Counted from the first letter of the stretch, positions 15,856-25,346 are shown. The stretch is DNA of 64,000 bases from Marilutibacter chinensis (GCF_021725675.1 NZ_JAKJPO010000015.1:1-64000), one strand, 5' to 3'. The notes: generated from the sequence alone by a model not told the origin. Numbers and translations are program-made.

Positions 15856-17172
15856 ATGAGCACGCCCGTCCAACTCGACACCACGCCGGTCGGCGCGGCC
15901 GCACCTGCGGGCAATACCCGCATGGCGCTGGTCGCGATGACCGCGATCTTCTTCATGTGGGGCTTCATCACCGAGCTCAACGGCGTGCTGATACCGCACC
16001 TGCAGTCGGTGTTCGAGCTGACCCATGCGCGCTCGATGCTGCTGGATTCGGCGTTCTTCGGCGCCTACTTCGTGATGGCGTTGCCGGCGGGCCGGGTGGT
16101 CGCGAAGGTGGGCTACAAGCTCGGCATCGTGATAGGCCTGCTGGTCGCGGGCGCAGGTGCGCTGCTGGTGCTGCCGGCGGCGCAGATGGCCTCGTTCAAC
16201 CTGTTCCTGCCGGCGCTGTTCATTCTCGCCACAGGCGTGGTGGTGCTGCAGGTCGCGGCCAATCCCTACGTCAGCCTGCTCGGCGCGCCGCAGCGCGCCG
16301 CGAGCCGGCTGAACTTCGCCCAGGCCGTCAACTCGCTCGGACACACCATCGGCCCGTACGTGGCCGGCCTGCTGATCTTCAGCGCGACCATGCTCAGCGC
16401 CGACCAGCTCGCCGCGCTGCCGGCCAGTGAGCGCGTGCAGACGGTGCAGCCGCTGTACATCGGCGTGGCCGCGACGCTGCTGGTGCTGGCCGCGGCGGTG
16501 TACTTCTTCCGTCTGCCGGCGCTGGTGGAAGCGACCGAGCAGGCGGACGACCGCCCGCACGGCTTCCGCGAAGTGCTGGCTCTTCCGCACGTGCGCTGGG
16601 GCGTGCTGGCGATCTTCTTCTATGTCGGCGTCGAGGTCACCGTCGCCCATTTCATGGTCACCTACGTGTCGAAGCCGGAAATCGGCGCGATGAGCGAGCG
16701 CGATGCGTCGCTGTACCTGTCGTACTACCACTTCGCTGCGATGATCGGCCGCTTCGCGGGCGCGGTGCTGCTGATGCGCGCGAATCCCCGGCGGGTGCTG
16801 CCACTGGCTGCGGGAATGAACATCCTGCTGCTGCTGGTGACGATGAACTCGTTGGGCGGGGTCGCGCTGTGGAGCGTGGTCGCGGTCGGGCTGTTCAATT
16901 CGATCATGTTCCCGACCGTCTTCACCCTCGCGATCGAGCGGCTCGGGCCGATGACCGAGAAGGCATCGAGCCTGCTGGTGATGGCGATCGTCGGTGGCGC
17001 GGTGATCCCGCCACTGCAGGGCTTGTTCGTCGACCTGTTCAAGGCCGGCATCGGCAACGAGACACGCGCGTTGCAGTACGCGTTCTTCGTATCGATCCTG
17101 TGCTACGTCTACATCCTATGGTACGGCTGGCGCGGTTCGCGTCTGCGTGGTGTCGATGGCGACCGGGGCTGA
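15856..17172 (+). CDS. FucP-type sugar:H+ symporter (MFS)
   Basis: A 438-residue inner-membrane transporter with about 12 hydrophobic segments. Motifs of the FucP/GluP branch are clear: MWGFITELNGVLIPHLQ in the first helix, QVAANPYVSLLG, and RLNFAQAVNSLGHTIGP. Family members carry fucose, glucose, galactose or mannose with protons. Its position between the LacI gene and the sugar kinase/epimerase pair suggests mannose import after extracytoplasmic trimming. It is separated from lacI by 71 bases and from the kinase start by 7, so the four genes are probably one transcript. Confidence 0.9.
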   Translation: MSTPVQLDTTPVGAAAPAGNTRMALVAMTAIFFMWGFITELNGVLIPHLQSVFELTHARSMLLDSAFFGAYFVMALPAGRVVAKVGYKLGIVIGLLVAGAGALLVLPAAQMASFNLFLPALFILATGVVVLQVAANPYVSLLGAPQRAASRLNFAQAVNSLGHTIGPYVAGLLIFSATMLSADQLAALPASERVQTVQPLYIGVAATLLVLAAAVYFFRLPALVEATEQADDRPHGFREVLALPHVRWGVLAIFFYVGVEVTVAHFMVTYVSKPEIGAMSERDASLYLSYYHFAAMIGRFAGAVLLMRANPRRVLPLAAGMNILLLLVTMNSLGGVALWSVVAVGLFNSIMFPTVFTLAIERLGPMTEKASSLLVMAIVGGAVIPPLQGLFVDLFKAGIGNETRALQYAFFVSILCYVYILWYGWRGSRLRGVDGDRG

Positions 17173-17179
17173 GGTGGGC

Positions 17180-18184
17180 ATGCGCAAGATCGTCTGCTTC
17201 GGCGAAGCCCTGATCGACTTCTTCGCCCAGCCGGTGGCGACGCCGGATACCCCGCGCACCTTCGTGCAGCACGCCGGCGGCGCCCCGGCCAACGTCGCGG
17301 TCGCCGTGGCCCGGCTTGGCGCAGCGGCCGAGTTCGTGGGCATGCTCGGCACCGACATGTTCGGCGATTTCCTGCTCGACAGCCTGCGCACCGCCGGCGT
17401 CGGTACCGGGCACGTGGTACGCACCGGCGAGGCCCGTACCGCGCTGGCGTTCGTCGCGCTCGATCACGAGGGCGAGCGCAGCTTCAGCTTCTACCGCCCG
17501 CCGGCGGCCGACCTGCTGTTCCGTGCCGGCCATTTCGAAGCATCGTGTTTTGACGGCGCCGGGGCGTTCCACGTCTGCTCCAACAGCCTCACCGAGGAGG
17601 CGATCGCCGACGCGACGCTGCACGGCATGCGCATGGCGCGGGAGGCCGGCGTGCTGGTGAGCATGGACCTCAATCTGCGCCCGGTGCTGTGGCCGAGCGA
17701 CGTCGATCCGCAACCGCGCCTGTGGCGCGCGTTGCGGGCCGCCGACGTGGTCAAGCTCGCGCGCAATGAGCTCGACTATCTCGCGGCCGGTCATGGCGGC
17801 GGCGAGGACGGCGAACGCAAGGTGCTGGAACGGCTGCTGGACGGGGCCACGCAGTGGGTGATCGTCACCGATGGCAGTGCGCCGCTGCGCTGGCACGGCC
17901 GCGACGGCAGCGGCGAGCTGCCAGGGTTCCGGGTCACCGCAGTCGACACCACCGCGGCGGGCGATGCGTTCGTCGGCGGTCTGTTGTTCCATCTCGCCGA
18001 GACTGGCGTGGATGCCGGGCACCTGCCGCAGTTCGTCCGCGACCGCGATGCGGTCGAACGCACGCTGCGATTCGCCGCCGCGGTCGGTGCGCTCGCCGTG
18101 ACCCGCAACGGGGCGTTCGCTGCGATGCCCTCGCGCGTCGAAGTACAGCAACTGCTCAAGGAACAGTACGAAGATGCCGCCTGA
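17180..18184 (+). CDS. PfkB-family carbohydrate kinase, probably fructokinase
   Basis: A 334-residue ribokinase-fold kinase. N-terminal CFGEALIDFF and GGAPANVAVAVARLG are the family's sugar-binding motifs, and the C-terminal VDTTAAGDAFVGGLL carries the anion hole and catalytic aspartate. The start at ATG 17180 is supported by GAGGTGGG directly upstream. Together with the adjacent AGE-family enzyme, which can convert mannose to fructose, it would yield fructose-6-phosphate. Substrate assignment rests on context; a mannokinase or 2-keto sugar kinase role remains possible. It overlaps the epimerase gene by 11 bases. Confidence 0.85.
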   Translation: MRKIVCFGEALIDFFAQPVATPDTPRTFVQHAGGAPANVAVAVARLGAAAEFVGMLGTDMFGDFLLDSLRTAGVGTGHVVRTGEARTALAFVALDHEGERSFSFYRPPAADLLFRAGHFEASCFDGAGAFHVCSNSLTEEAIADATLHGMRMAREAGVLVSMDLNLRPVLWPSDVDPQPRLWRALRAADVVKLARNELDYLAAGHGGGEDGERKVLERLLDGATQWVIVTDGSAPLRWHGRDGSGELPGFRVTAVDTTAAGDAFVGGLLFHLAETGVDAGHLPQFVRDRDAVERTLRFAAAVGALAVTRNGAFAAMPSRVEVQQLLKEQYEDAA

Positions 18185-19499
18185 AAATCCGATTGCTCTA
18201 CAGACGCCGGGCCTCCAGCTGCCGGACTTCCGCTCCGCCGAGGTCCTGCGCGCCCACATCGCGAAGACGATGGCGTTCTACCACCCGCGTTGCATCGATC
18301 CGGACGGCGGCTTCTTCCATTATTTCAAGGACGACGGGACGGTCTACGAGCGCGGTCACCGTCACCTGGTCAGCAGCACCCGCTTCGTCTTCAACTATGC
18401 GATGGCGGCGCGTGAATTCACCGAAGATGCTGCGCTGGGCGGCGAGTATCTCGCTGCCGTCCGCCATGGCCTGCGCTACCTGCGGGAGGCACACCGCAAT
18501 CCGGAAACAGGAGGCTACGCCTGGACCCTGCGGGACGGCGAGGTCGAGGACGCGACCAATCATTGCTATGGCGTCGCCTTCGTCCTGCTGGCGTACTCGT
18601 GCGGGCTCAAGGTCGGCATCGAGGAGGCGCGTGGCTGGATGGACGAGACCTGGCAGCTGCTGGAATCACGTTTCTGGGAGTCCGGTCCGGGTCTGTATCG
18701 GGACGAAGCCGACGCCGGGTGGAACTTCGGAAGCTATCGTGGCCAGAACGCCAACATGCACATGTGCGAGGCGATGCTGGCCGCATATGAAGCCAGCGGC
18801 GAGCGTCGCTACTTCGACCGTGCGCTGAAGCTCGCCGACCACATGACCCGACGCCAGGCCGCACTGGCCGGGGGGCTGGTATGGGAGCACTACGATGCCG
18901 ACTGGAACGTCGACTGGACCTATCACCTCGACGATCCCAAGCATCTGTTCCGTCCCTGGGGTTTCCAGCCCGGCCACCAGACCGAGTGGACCAAGTTGCT
19001 GCTGATCCTCGACCGGCATGCCACGGCCCTGGACGTCGAAGCCACCTGGCTGGTGCCGACCGCGCGCCGGCTGTTCGATGCCGCGCTCGAGCACTCCTGG
19101 GACGTGGCGCGCGGCGGCATGGTCTACGGTTTCGCGTTCGAAGGGTTGAAGCGGGCACTGCAGCAGGGCGAAGCATCGAAGAACCCGATCATGGGTGGCC
19201 GGGCCTTTGCGGAGGGACCCGCGTATGTCTGCGACGACGACAAGTACTTCTGGGTCCAGGCGGAGTCGCTGGCCGCGGCGGCGCTGCTTGCGCACCGCAC
19301 CGGCGACGCGAAGTACTGGGACTGGTACGGCCGGCTGTGGGCGTATGCCTGGACGCACATGGTCGATCACGAGCATGGCGCCTGGTACCGCATCCTCGAT
19401 GTCGAGAACCGCAAGTACGGCGACGAGAAGAGTCCGGCCGGCAAGACCGACTACCACACCATGGGCGCCTGCCACGAGGTGCTCAACGTCCTGCGCTGA
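18174..19499 (+). CDS. AGE-family epimerase/isomerase, likely mannose isomerase
   Basis: A 441-residue (alpha/alpha)6-barrel enzyme of the N-acylglucosamine 2-epimerase/YihS/mannose isomerase superfamily. Family features seen include RHLVSSTRFVFNYAMAAREF, GQNANMHMCEAMLAAYEASG, HQTEWTKLLL and DYHTMGACHEVLNVL, whose histidines and arginine form the usual active site. Length is closer to mannose isomerases and cellobiose epimerases than to the shorter renin-binding proteins. In a mannosidase locus lacking a mannose-6-phosphate isomerase, mannose-fructose interconversion is the most economical role; this is inference from context. Confidence 0.85.
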   Translation: MPPENPIALQTPGLQLPDFRSAEVLRAHIAKTMAFYHPRCIDPDGGFFHYFKDDGTVYERGHRHLVSSTRFVFNYAMAAREFTEDAALGGEYLAAVRHGLRYLREAHRNPETGGYAWTLRDGEVEDATNHCYGVAFVLLAYSCGLKVGIEEARGWMDETWQLLESRFWESGPGLYRDEADAGWNFGSYRGQNANMHMCEAMLAAYEASGERRYFDRALKLADHMTRRQAALAGGLVWEHYDADWNVDWTYHLDDPKHLFRPWGFQPGHQTEWTKLLLILDRHATALDVEATWLVPTARRLFDAALEHSWDVARGGMVYGFAFEGLKRALQQGEASKNPIMGGRAFAEGPAYVCDDDKYFWVQAESLAAAALLAHRTGDAKYWDWYGRLWAYAWTHMVDHEHGAWYRILDVENRKYGDEKSPAGKTDYHTMGACHEVLNVLR

Positions 19500-19529
19500 A
19501 GCTGCCGCATATCCGGAGCGAGCCGTCCA

Positions 19530-22500
19530 ATGACTTCCATGCCATCACGTTCGTCCCGCTGGCGCCTGCTCGCCGGTCCCGCGCTGGCCACAGCCCTGCT
19601 GGCTGGCGGGCTGCCACGATCCGGGATATCGGCACCGGCAGTCGCATCCTCCTCCTTGGGCGGGGAGCGCTTCCGGTCGTCGTTCGAGGATGGCGAGCCG
19701 CAGCCCCCCGACGGTCTCGTCCGGCGTGCGGCGGGCGCGGAGCTCGCGCTGCGCAGCGCCGGCGGCCCCGATGAGGCATACACCGCGCGGACGGGGGTAG
19801 GGTTCACCGGGGTGCGTTCGCTGGAATACTCCGGCGACGTCGATGGTGATGCCGGTGCACAGGCCAGGGCAGCCGTTTTCGACGTGTCCATCCCGGTGAC
19901 CGCCGGGACCGAGTTGTCCTACCGCATCTTCCCCCGCTTCATCGGGGACGACCTGCGCTATCCCAGCACCTGGGTCGGCATCGATCTGGCGTTCAGCGAT
20001 GGCACCTACCTGTCCGACCTCGGTGCGATGGACCAGCACGGCTTCATCCTGTCGCCGCGCGGACAGGGAGAATCCAGGTCGCTCTACACCGGCCAGTGGA
20101 ATCACAAGCAGTCGCGCATCGGCGACGTAGCCGCAGGCAAGGTGATCGAAAAGATCCTGGTCGGCATCGATGCGCCATTCGGTCCCGCCAGCTTCCGCGG
20201 CTGGATCGACGATATCGCGATCGTCGACCGCGTCGCCGCCGACACGCCGTCGGCCGCATCGCAGAAGCGCCCCAGCGAGCACGTGCTGACGACCCGCGGT
20301 ACGAACTCCAGCGGCGCCTTCTCCCGTGGCAACAACATCCCGGCCACCGCAATGCCGCACGGTTTCAACTTCTGGGCACCGGTCACCGATGCCGGTTCGC
20401 TGAGCTGGTTCTACGAGTACGGCAGGCGCAACGACGAGCGAAACCTGCCGCGGCTGGAAGCGCTGACGCTGTCCCACGAGACCAGCCCCTGGATGGGCGA
20501 CCGCCAGACCTTCCAGGTCATGCCGTCGGTTGCCGCCGGCGTGCCGAGCGCCAACCGCAGCGATCGCGCCGTGACCTTCCGGCACGAGAACGAGCTCGCC
20601 CGGCCGCACCACTATCGCGTCGCGCTGGACAACGGCATCGTCGCCGAGATCGCGCCGACCGATCACGCGGCGATGTTCCGGTTCACCTTCCCGGGCGATG
20701 AGGCGAGCCTGATCTTCGACAACGTCGACGACCGCGGCGGCCTGTCCCTCTCGCCGGCCAGCGGCGAACTGACCGGTTACACCGACACCCGCAGCGGGTT
20801 GTCCAACGGTGCCGGCCGGATGTACGTCTACGCGAAGTTCGACCGCCCGGTCACCGCCAGCGGCAAGCTCGTCGCGACCGACGGCCCGGATGGAGGCAGG
20901 CGGGTCAGCGTACCCGGTTACTTTCGTTTCGATGCCGGCGAAAAGCGCACGGTCGCGATGCGGATCGCCACGTCCCTGATCAGTGTCGAGCAGGCGAAGC
21001 ACAACCTCGCGCTGCAGATCGCCGACGACGATACGTTCGAGGACGTGCGCGGACGCGCGCAGAAGGCCTGGGACGAAAGACTCGGCGTGATCGAGGTCGA
21101 GGGCGCCAGCCCGGACCAGCTGACCACGCTGTATTCCAACCTGTACCGACTGTTCCTGTACCCGAACACCGGGCACGAGAACGCTGGCAGCAACGAGCGG
21201 CCGGTATGGAAGCATGCGGTGCAGTCGTCGGCCAGCAAGGACATCCCGCCCGGTACGACCGAATCGCGGACCGGGGCAGCGGTGGTGGACGGCAAGGTCT
21301 ACGTCAACAACGGGTTCTGGGATACCTATCGCACCACCTGGGCGGCCTATTCGCTTTTCGCGCCGCGGCAGGCCGCGGAGATGGTCAACGGGTTCCTGCA
21401 GCATTACCACGATGGCGGCTGGGTACCGCGCTGGTCGTCGCCGGGCTATGCGAACCTGATGACGGGCACCAGTTCGGATGTCTCGTTCGCCGACGCGTAC
21501 GTCAAGGGCGTGGAAGGCATCGACGTCGCAGCCGCCTACGCGGCGATGATCAGGAATGCCGCGGTCGCGCCGCCGAACGACAACATCGGACGCAAGGGCA
21601 TGGACGTGGCGCCGTTCGTCGGATACGTGCCGAGCACGGTGGGCGAGGGACTCTCCTGGGCGCTGGAGGGCTACATCAACGATTACGGCATCGCCAACAT
21701 GCTGTCGGCGATGGCGGAGGATCCAGCGACCGACCTTTCGCGCGAGCGGCTGGAAACCGAAAGCGCGTACTACCGCAGCCGCGCGCTGAACTACGTGCGC
21801 ATGTTCGACCCTGCCATCGGCTTCTTCCAGGGGCGTTCGCTCGACGGGAAATGGAAGTCGCCGGCCGAAGACTACGATCCGCAGGTCTGGGGCCACGATC
21901 ACGACTACACAGAGACCAACGGCTGGGGCTTTGCGTTCCTGGTGCCGCACGACGGCCAGGGCCTGGCCAATCTCTACGGCGGCCGCGAAGGCCTTGCGCG
22001 CAAGCTGGACGAATACTTCGCAACGCCCGAGACCGCGCGCTACCCGGGTTCCTATGGCGGAGTGATCCACGAGATGGTCGAAGCGCGCGACGTGCGCATG
22101 GGGCAGTGGGGCTTCTCCAACCAGGTCGCCCATCACGTGCCGTGGATGTATCTCTACGCCGGCCGCCCGTGGCGAACGCAGGAGATCGTCCGCGAGACAC
22201 TGGCCCGGATGTATGTCGGTTCCGAGATCGGTCAGGGCTATCCGGGCGACGAGGACAACGGCGAGTCGTCGGCATGGTGGTTGTTCGCGGCGTTGGGTTT
22301 CTACCCGCTGCAGATGGGCAGCGAGCATCTGGTGATCGGTTCGCCGTTGTTCAGCCGGGCCACCGTGCATCTTCAGGATGGTAGGGAACTGGTGATCAGC
22401 GCGCCGGGCAACGACCGCGACAACGTCTATGTCGCCGGCGTCACCGTCAACGGCAAGGCGTGGAACAGCACCGTCATTCCGCACCGCCTGCTGGCCGGTG

Positions 22501-23096
22501 GCGGGCGCATCGAGTTCTCGATGTCCTCAGAACCAGGCAGATGGGGCAGCGACGTGGCGGCCCTGCCGCCGTCGCTGACCACCGGGAATGAGCCGCCGAG
22601 CCCGCTGGCCGACCTCACCGGTGCCGGCACGGGCATCGCCTCGACCAACATGCGCAACGCGCAGGCCGGACATCTGTTCGACAACACCTCGCATAGCGAG
22701 GCGGTGTTCGCGGCAGCGGGTGCAGCTGTCGAGCCGGTCCAGGTGACCTGGACATTCGAGGAGCGGCCCGCGGCGGCGGTGACCTTCTACACGCTCACGT
22801 CCGGCGACACCGGCGGCCACCCGACCGATTGGGTGCTCGAAGGTTCCGATGACGGCGATGCCTGGCGCGAGCTGGACCGTCGCAGCGGCGAGGTCTTCGA
22901 TTGGACGCGCTACACCCGGCCGTTCCGGCTCGATGCACCTGCCCGCTACAAGCGATACCGGCTTGTCATCACCGGTGCCAGCGATCCGGGGCGCCCGGTC
23001 TCGCTCGCCGAGATGGAACTGCTCGGTTCGCCCGCCGGGGCGGAACCTGCCGGCACTCCCGAGGCCGATCCGCTGCACGCGACCGGCGCGCAATGA
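19530..23096 (+). CDS. Large GH92 alpha-mannosidase with C-terminal F5/8C domain
   Basis: A 1188-residue second GH92 enzyme. It begins with a signal peptide (about 1-40) and an extra N-terminal domain of roughly 190 residues that resembles a carbohydrate-binding sandwich (FDVSIPVTAGTELSYRIFPRF). The GH92 module follows: TRGTNSSGAFSRGNNIPATAMPHGFNFW, NGFWDTYRTTWAAY, catalytic YTETNGWGFAF and YPGDEDNGESSAWW. An F5/8C-like domain covers about 1045-1175. Changes around the acid and base motifs compared with the first GH92 suggest a different linkage preference, possibly phosphate-tolerant or 1,3-specific, but this cannot be settled by eye. It overlaps the GH99 gene by ATGA. Confidence 0.93.
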   Translation: MTSMPSRSSRWRLLAGPALATALLAGGLPRSGISAPAVASSSLGGERFRSSFEDGEPQPPDGLVRRAAGAELALRSAGGPDEAYTARTGVGFTGVRSLEYSGDVDGDAGAQARAAVFDVSIPVTAGTELSYRIFPRFIGDDLRYPSTWVGIDLAFSDGTYLSDLGAMDQHGFILSPRGQGESRSLYTGQWNHKQSRIGDVAAGKVIEKILVGIDAPFGPASFRGWIDDIAIVDRVAADTPSAASQKRPSEHVLTTRGTNSSGAFSRGNNIPATAMPHGFNFWAPVTDAGSLSWFYEYGRRNDERNLPRLEALTLSHETSPWMGDRQTFQVMPSVAAGVPSANRSDRAVTFRHENELARPHHYRVALDNGIVAEIAPTDHAAMFRFTFPGDEASLIFDNVDDRGGLSLSPASGELTGYTDTRSGLSNGAGRMYVYAKFDRPVTASGKLVATDGPDGGRRVSVPGYFRFDAGEKRTVAMRIATSLISVEQAKHNLALQIADDDTFEDVRGRAQKAWDERLGVIEVEGASPDQLTTLYSNLYRLFLYPNTGHENAGSNERPVWKHAVQSSASKDIPPGTTESRTGAAVVDGKVYVNNGFWDTYRTTWAAYSLFAPRQAAEMVNGFLQHYHDGGWVPRWSSPGYANLMTGTSSDVSFADAYVKGVEGIDVAAAYAAMIRNAAVAPPNDNIGRKGMDVAPFVGYVPSTVGEGLSWALEGYINDYGIANMLSAMAEDPATDLSRERLETESAYYRSRALNYVRMFDPAIGFFQGRSLDGKWKSPAEDYDPQVWGHDHDYTETNGWGFAFLVPHDGQGLANLYGGREGLARKLDEYFATPETARYPGSYGGVIHEMVEARDVRMGQWGFSNQVAHHVPWMYLYAGRPWRTQEIVRETLARMYVGSEIGQGYPGDEDNGESSAWWLFAALGFYPLQMGSEHLVIGSPLFSRATVHLQDGRELVISAPGNDRDNVYVAGVTVNGKAWNSTVIPHRLLAGGGRIEFSMSSEPGRWGSDVAALPPSLTTGNEPPSPLADLTGAGTGIASTNMRNAQAGHLFDNTSHSEAVFAAAGAAVEPVQVTWTFEERPAAAVTFYTLTSGDTGGHPTDWVLEGSDDGDAWRELDRRSGEVFDWTRYTRPFRLDAPARYKRYRLVITGASDPGRPVSLAEMELLGSPAGAEPAGTPEADPLHATGAQ

Positions 23097-24229
23097 ACCT
23101 CGTCGGACGGGGGTTGCCGGCGATGCTGGCAACGCTGCTCGTGCTGCTCACCGCCTGTGCCGGTTACCCCCGCGCACCGGCGCGGGCGACGCTGAACCCG
23201 CGCGCGATCGTCTTCTACTACAACTGGTACGGCAGCCCCGACGTCGACGGCGAACGCCTGCACTGGTCGCATCCGGTCCTCAAGTTCAATCCGGCGGATC
23301 CAGACCGGCCGGACATTCCCGGCGACGGCGATATCGCCGCCGATTTCTACCCGGCCCTCGGCGAGTACTCCAGCGCCGACCCCGTGGTCATCGAGCAACA
23401 CATGGCGATGATCGCGCAGGCCGGCATCGGTATCGTCGCGGTCACCTGGCTCGGCGACGACGACCCGAGCGCGCGCAGCCTGCCACTGCTGTTCGACGCC
23501 GCCGCCCGCCACGGGCTCCGGCTCTGTTTCCAGATCGAGCCCGCCGCGCGACCCGATGTCGTCGCCGCACGCGGATCGATCATGCGTCTCGTCGAACGTT
23601 TCGGACGTCATCCGGCGTTCTTCCGCGATCCTGACAGCGGCCGGCCGCTGTTCTTCGTCTACGACTCCTACCAGATCCCGGCCACCGACTGGGCGCGCCT
23701 GCTGCGGACTGGCGGCGATCTCAGCCTGCGCGGCACCGCGTTCGACGCCGACGTGATCGGACTCTGGGTCGAAGCCGACGAGCATGCCTTCTTCCTCGAC
23801 GGTGGCTTCGATGGCTTCTACACCTATTTCGCCAGCCGCGGCTTCACCTACGGTGCGACTCCAGAGCACTGGCCCTCGTTGCAGCATTGGGCGGAAGGCA
23901 ACGGGCTGCGCTTCATACCGTCGGTAGGTCCGGGTTACATCGACGCGCGGGTGCGGCCATGGAACGGCATCAACACCCGCGTTCGCGATGGCGGCCGCTA
24001 CTACGACGGGATGTTCGCGGCCGCCATCGCGAGCGGCGCGCCGTACATCGCGGTTACCTCCTTCAACGAGTGGCACGAGGGCACACAGATCGAACCGGCG
24101 GTGCCGTATTCGTCCGGGGATCGCGACTACCTCGACTACACGCCGCAGGCGCCCGACCACTATCTGCAGCGCACCCGCCACTGGCTGTCGCAACACCCGC
24201 CGGGCCTGCAGCCGCCGCCCTCGCGATGA
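23093..24229 (+). CDS. GH99-type endo-alpha-mannosidase lipoprotein
   Basis: Predicted to cleave internal alpha-1,2-mannosidic bonds (endo-1,2-alpha-mannosidase/mannanase). The 378-residue product carries a lipoprotein signal with lipobox LLTAC (cysteine near residue 22), so it should be membrane anchored, facing the periplasm or cell surface. GH99 features include the opening FYYNWYGSPDVDG, CFQIEPAARP and TSFNEWHEGTQIEPA, the last holding catalytic glutamates. Its ATG overlaps the stop of the large GH92 gene, so it closes the operon that begins near lacI. Confidence 0.88.
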   Translation: MNLVGRGLPAMLATLLVLLTACAGYPRAPARATLNPRAIVFYYNWYGSPDVDGERLHWSHPVLKFNPADPDRPDIPGDGDIAADFYPALGEYSSADPVVIEQHMAMIAQAGIGIVAVTWLGDDDPSARSLPLLFDAAARHGLRLCFQIEPAARPDVVAARGSIMRLVERFGRHPAFFRDPDSGRPLFFVYDSYQIPATDWARLLRTGGDLSLRGTAFDADVIGLWVEADEHAFFLDGGFDGFYTYFASRGFTYGATPEHWPSLQHWAEGNGLRFIPSVGPGYIDARVRPWNGINTRVRDGGRYYDGMFAAAIASGAPYIAVTSFNEWHEGTQIEPAVPYSSGDRDYLDYTPQAPDHYLQRTRHWLSQHPPGLQPPPSR

Positions 24230-24248
24230 AGGTGCGATGGGGACGCGC

Positions 24249-24278
24249 TTACCCGTGTCGCCCGAATCCGCGCATAAT
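24249..24278 (+). promoter_or_regulatory. Promoter of the nucleoside hydrolase gene, possibly leaderless
   Basis: TTACCC (24249-24254), 18-base spacer, CATAAT (24273-24278). The expected start of transcription is at or within a base or two of the ATG at 24285, and no ribosome-binding site is visible, which suggests a leaderless mRNA. Confidence 0.45.
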
Positions 24279-24284
24279 CGGGCG

Positions 24285-25256
24285 ATGGACAAGACATCTC
24301 TACAGAAGACACCGCTGCTGATCGATACCGACCCGGGCGTCGACGATGCCCTCGCGCTGCTGATGGCCTTCAACGACCCGCGTTACGACGTGGTCGGCCT
24401 TACCATCGCCGCCGGCAACGTCGGTCTGGCGCATACCGTGCGCAACGCCTTGAAGATATGCGAGGTGGCTGGATACGAAGTGCCGGTGTTCGCCGGCTGC
24501 GCGACTCCGCTGCTGCATCCCGCGCCGGATGCGGCCGACGTGCACGGCAAGGACGGCCTCGGCGACATCGGCTACACCCCGGCCGCTCGCAGCGCCGAGT
24601 CCGAGCATGCGGCGCTGGCGATCATCCGCCTTTCGCACGAGCACGCCGGCCGGCTGGTGCTGGTCGCGCTCGGACCGTTGACCAACATCGCGCTCGCGTT
24701 GCGGCTGGACCCGAGCCTGCCGCAGCGGGTCGCCCGCTTCGTGGTGATGGGGGGCGCGGTCACCGCCCAGGGCAACATCACCGCGTCGGCCGAGTTCAAC
24801 GTGCACTTCGACCCCGAGGCCGCGCACATCGTGTTCGACGCCTTCCCGACGACCGACCTCGCCGACTGGGAGGCGACCGTCGCCCACAGCCTCGACCATG
24901 CCGAACTGCGAACCTGGCTGTCGGCTCCGGATGGACGGGCCCGGTTCTACGAAGCGGCCTCGCGGCAGACCCGGGAATGGTCCGAGAACCGCCGCGGCAA
25001 TCGCTGGTTCTGTGCCGATGCGCTGGCGATGGCCTGGGTGCTCGAGCCGGAGGGCGGGATCCGGGTCGAAGCGCGGCCGATGGCGGTGGCGCTGGAGGGC
25101 CGGCACAGCCGCGGCGCCACCGTGGTCGACTGGCGCCGCCAGACCGGGCGGCCGGACAACGTGCGGATCCTGCAGCAGTACGACCAGGCGCGGTTCGAGG
25201 CGATGATCCGCGGTGCGGTCGGGGCCGGGGTGGAGGTTCCCGCCGCCGCCGGCTGA
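24285..25256 (+). CDS. Inosine-uridine preferring nucleoside hydrolase
   Basis: Hydrolyses ribonucleosides to base and ribose. The 323-residue cytoplasmic protein has the calcium-binding signature LLIDTDPGVDDALAL at the N-terminus, VHGKDGLGD, LVALGPLTNIALAL, VVMGGAV and AEFNVHFDPEAA, all hallmarks of the family; the second aspartate of the calcium site is probably in FCADALAMAW. It follows the mannosidase operon on the same strand but has its own promoter, no operator copy and no ribosome-binding site, so it is probably not part of the glycan regulon. Confidence 0.92.
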   Translation: MDKTSLQKTPLLIDTDPGVDDALALLMAFNDPRYDVVGLTIAAGNVGLAHTVRNALKICEVAGYEVPVFAGCATPLLHPAPDAADVHGKDGLGDIGYTPAARSAESEHAALAIIRLSHEHAGRLVLVALGPLTNIALALRLDPSLPQRVARFVVMGGAVTAQGNITASAEFNVHFDPEAAHIVFDAFPTTDLADWEATVAHSLDHAELRTWLSAPDGRARFYEAASRQTREWSENRRGNRWFCADALAMAWVLEPEGGIRVEARPMAVALEGRHSRGATVVDWRRQTGRPDNVRILQQYDQARFEAMIRGAVGAGVEVPAAAG

Positions 25257-25284
25257 ACGGGTCGGCCGCGGATCTGGCCCCCAC

Positions 25285-25313
25285 TTGCCCGGGGGGCTGA
25301 GCGTCGCTATACT
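25285..25313 (+). promoter_or_regulatory. Sigma70 promoter of rpmE2
   Basis: TTGCCC (25285-25290), 17-base spacer, TATACT (25308-25313). Transcription would start near 25320, leaving a leader of about 27 bases. Confidence 0.65.
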
Positions 25314-25346
25314 GCGCCGCTTCCCTCCGATGACTTGGTGAGTGCC

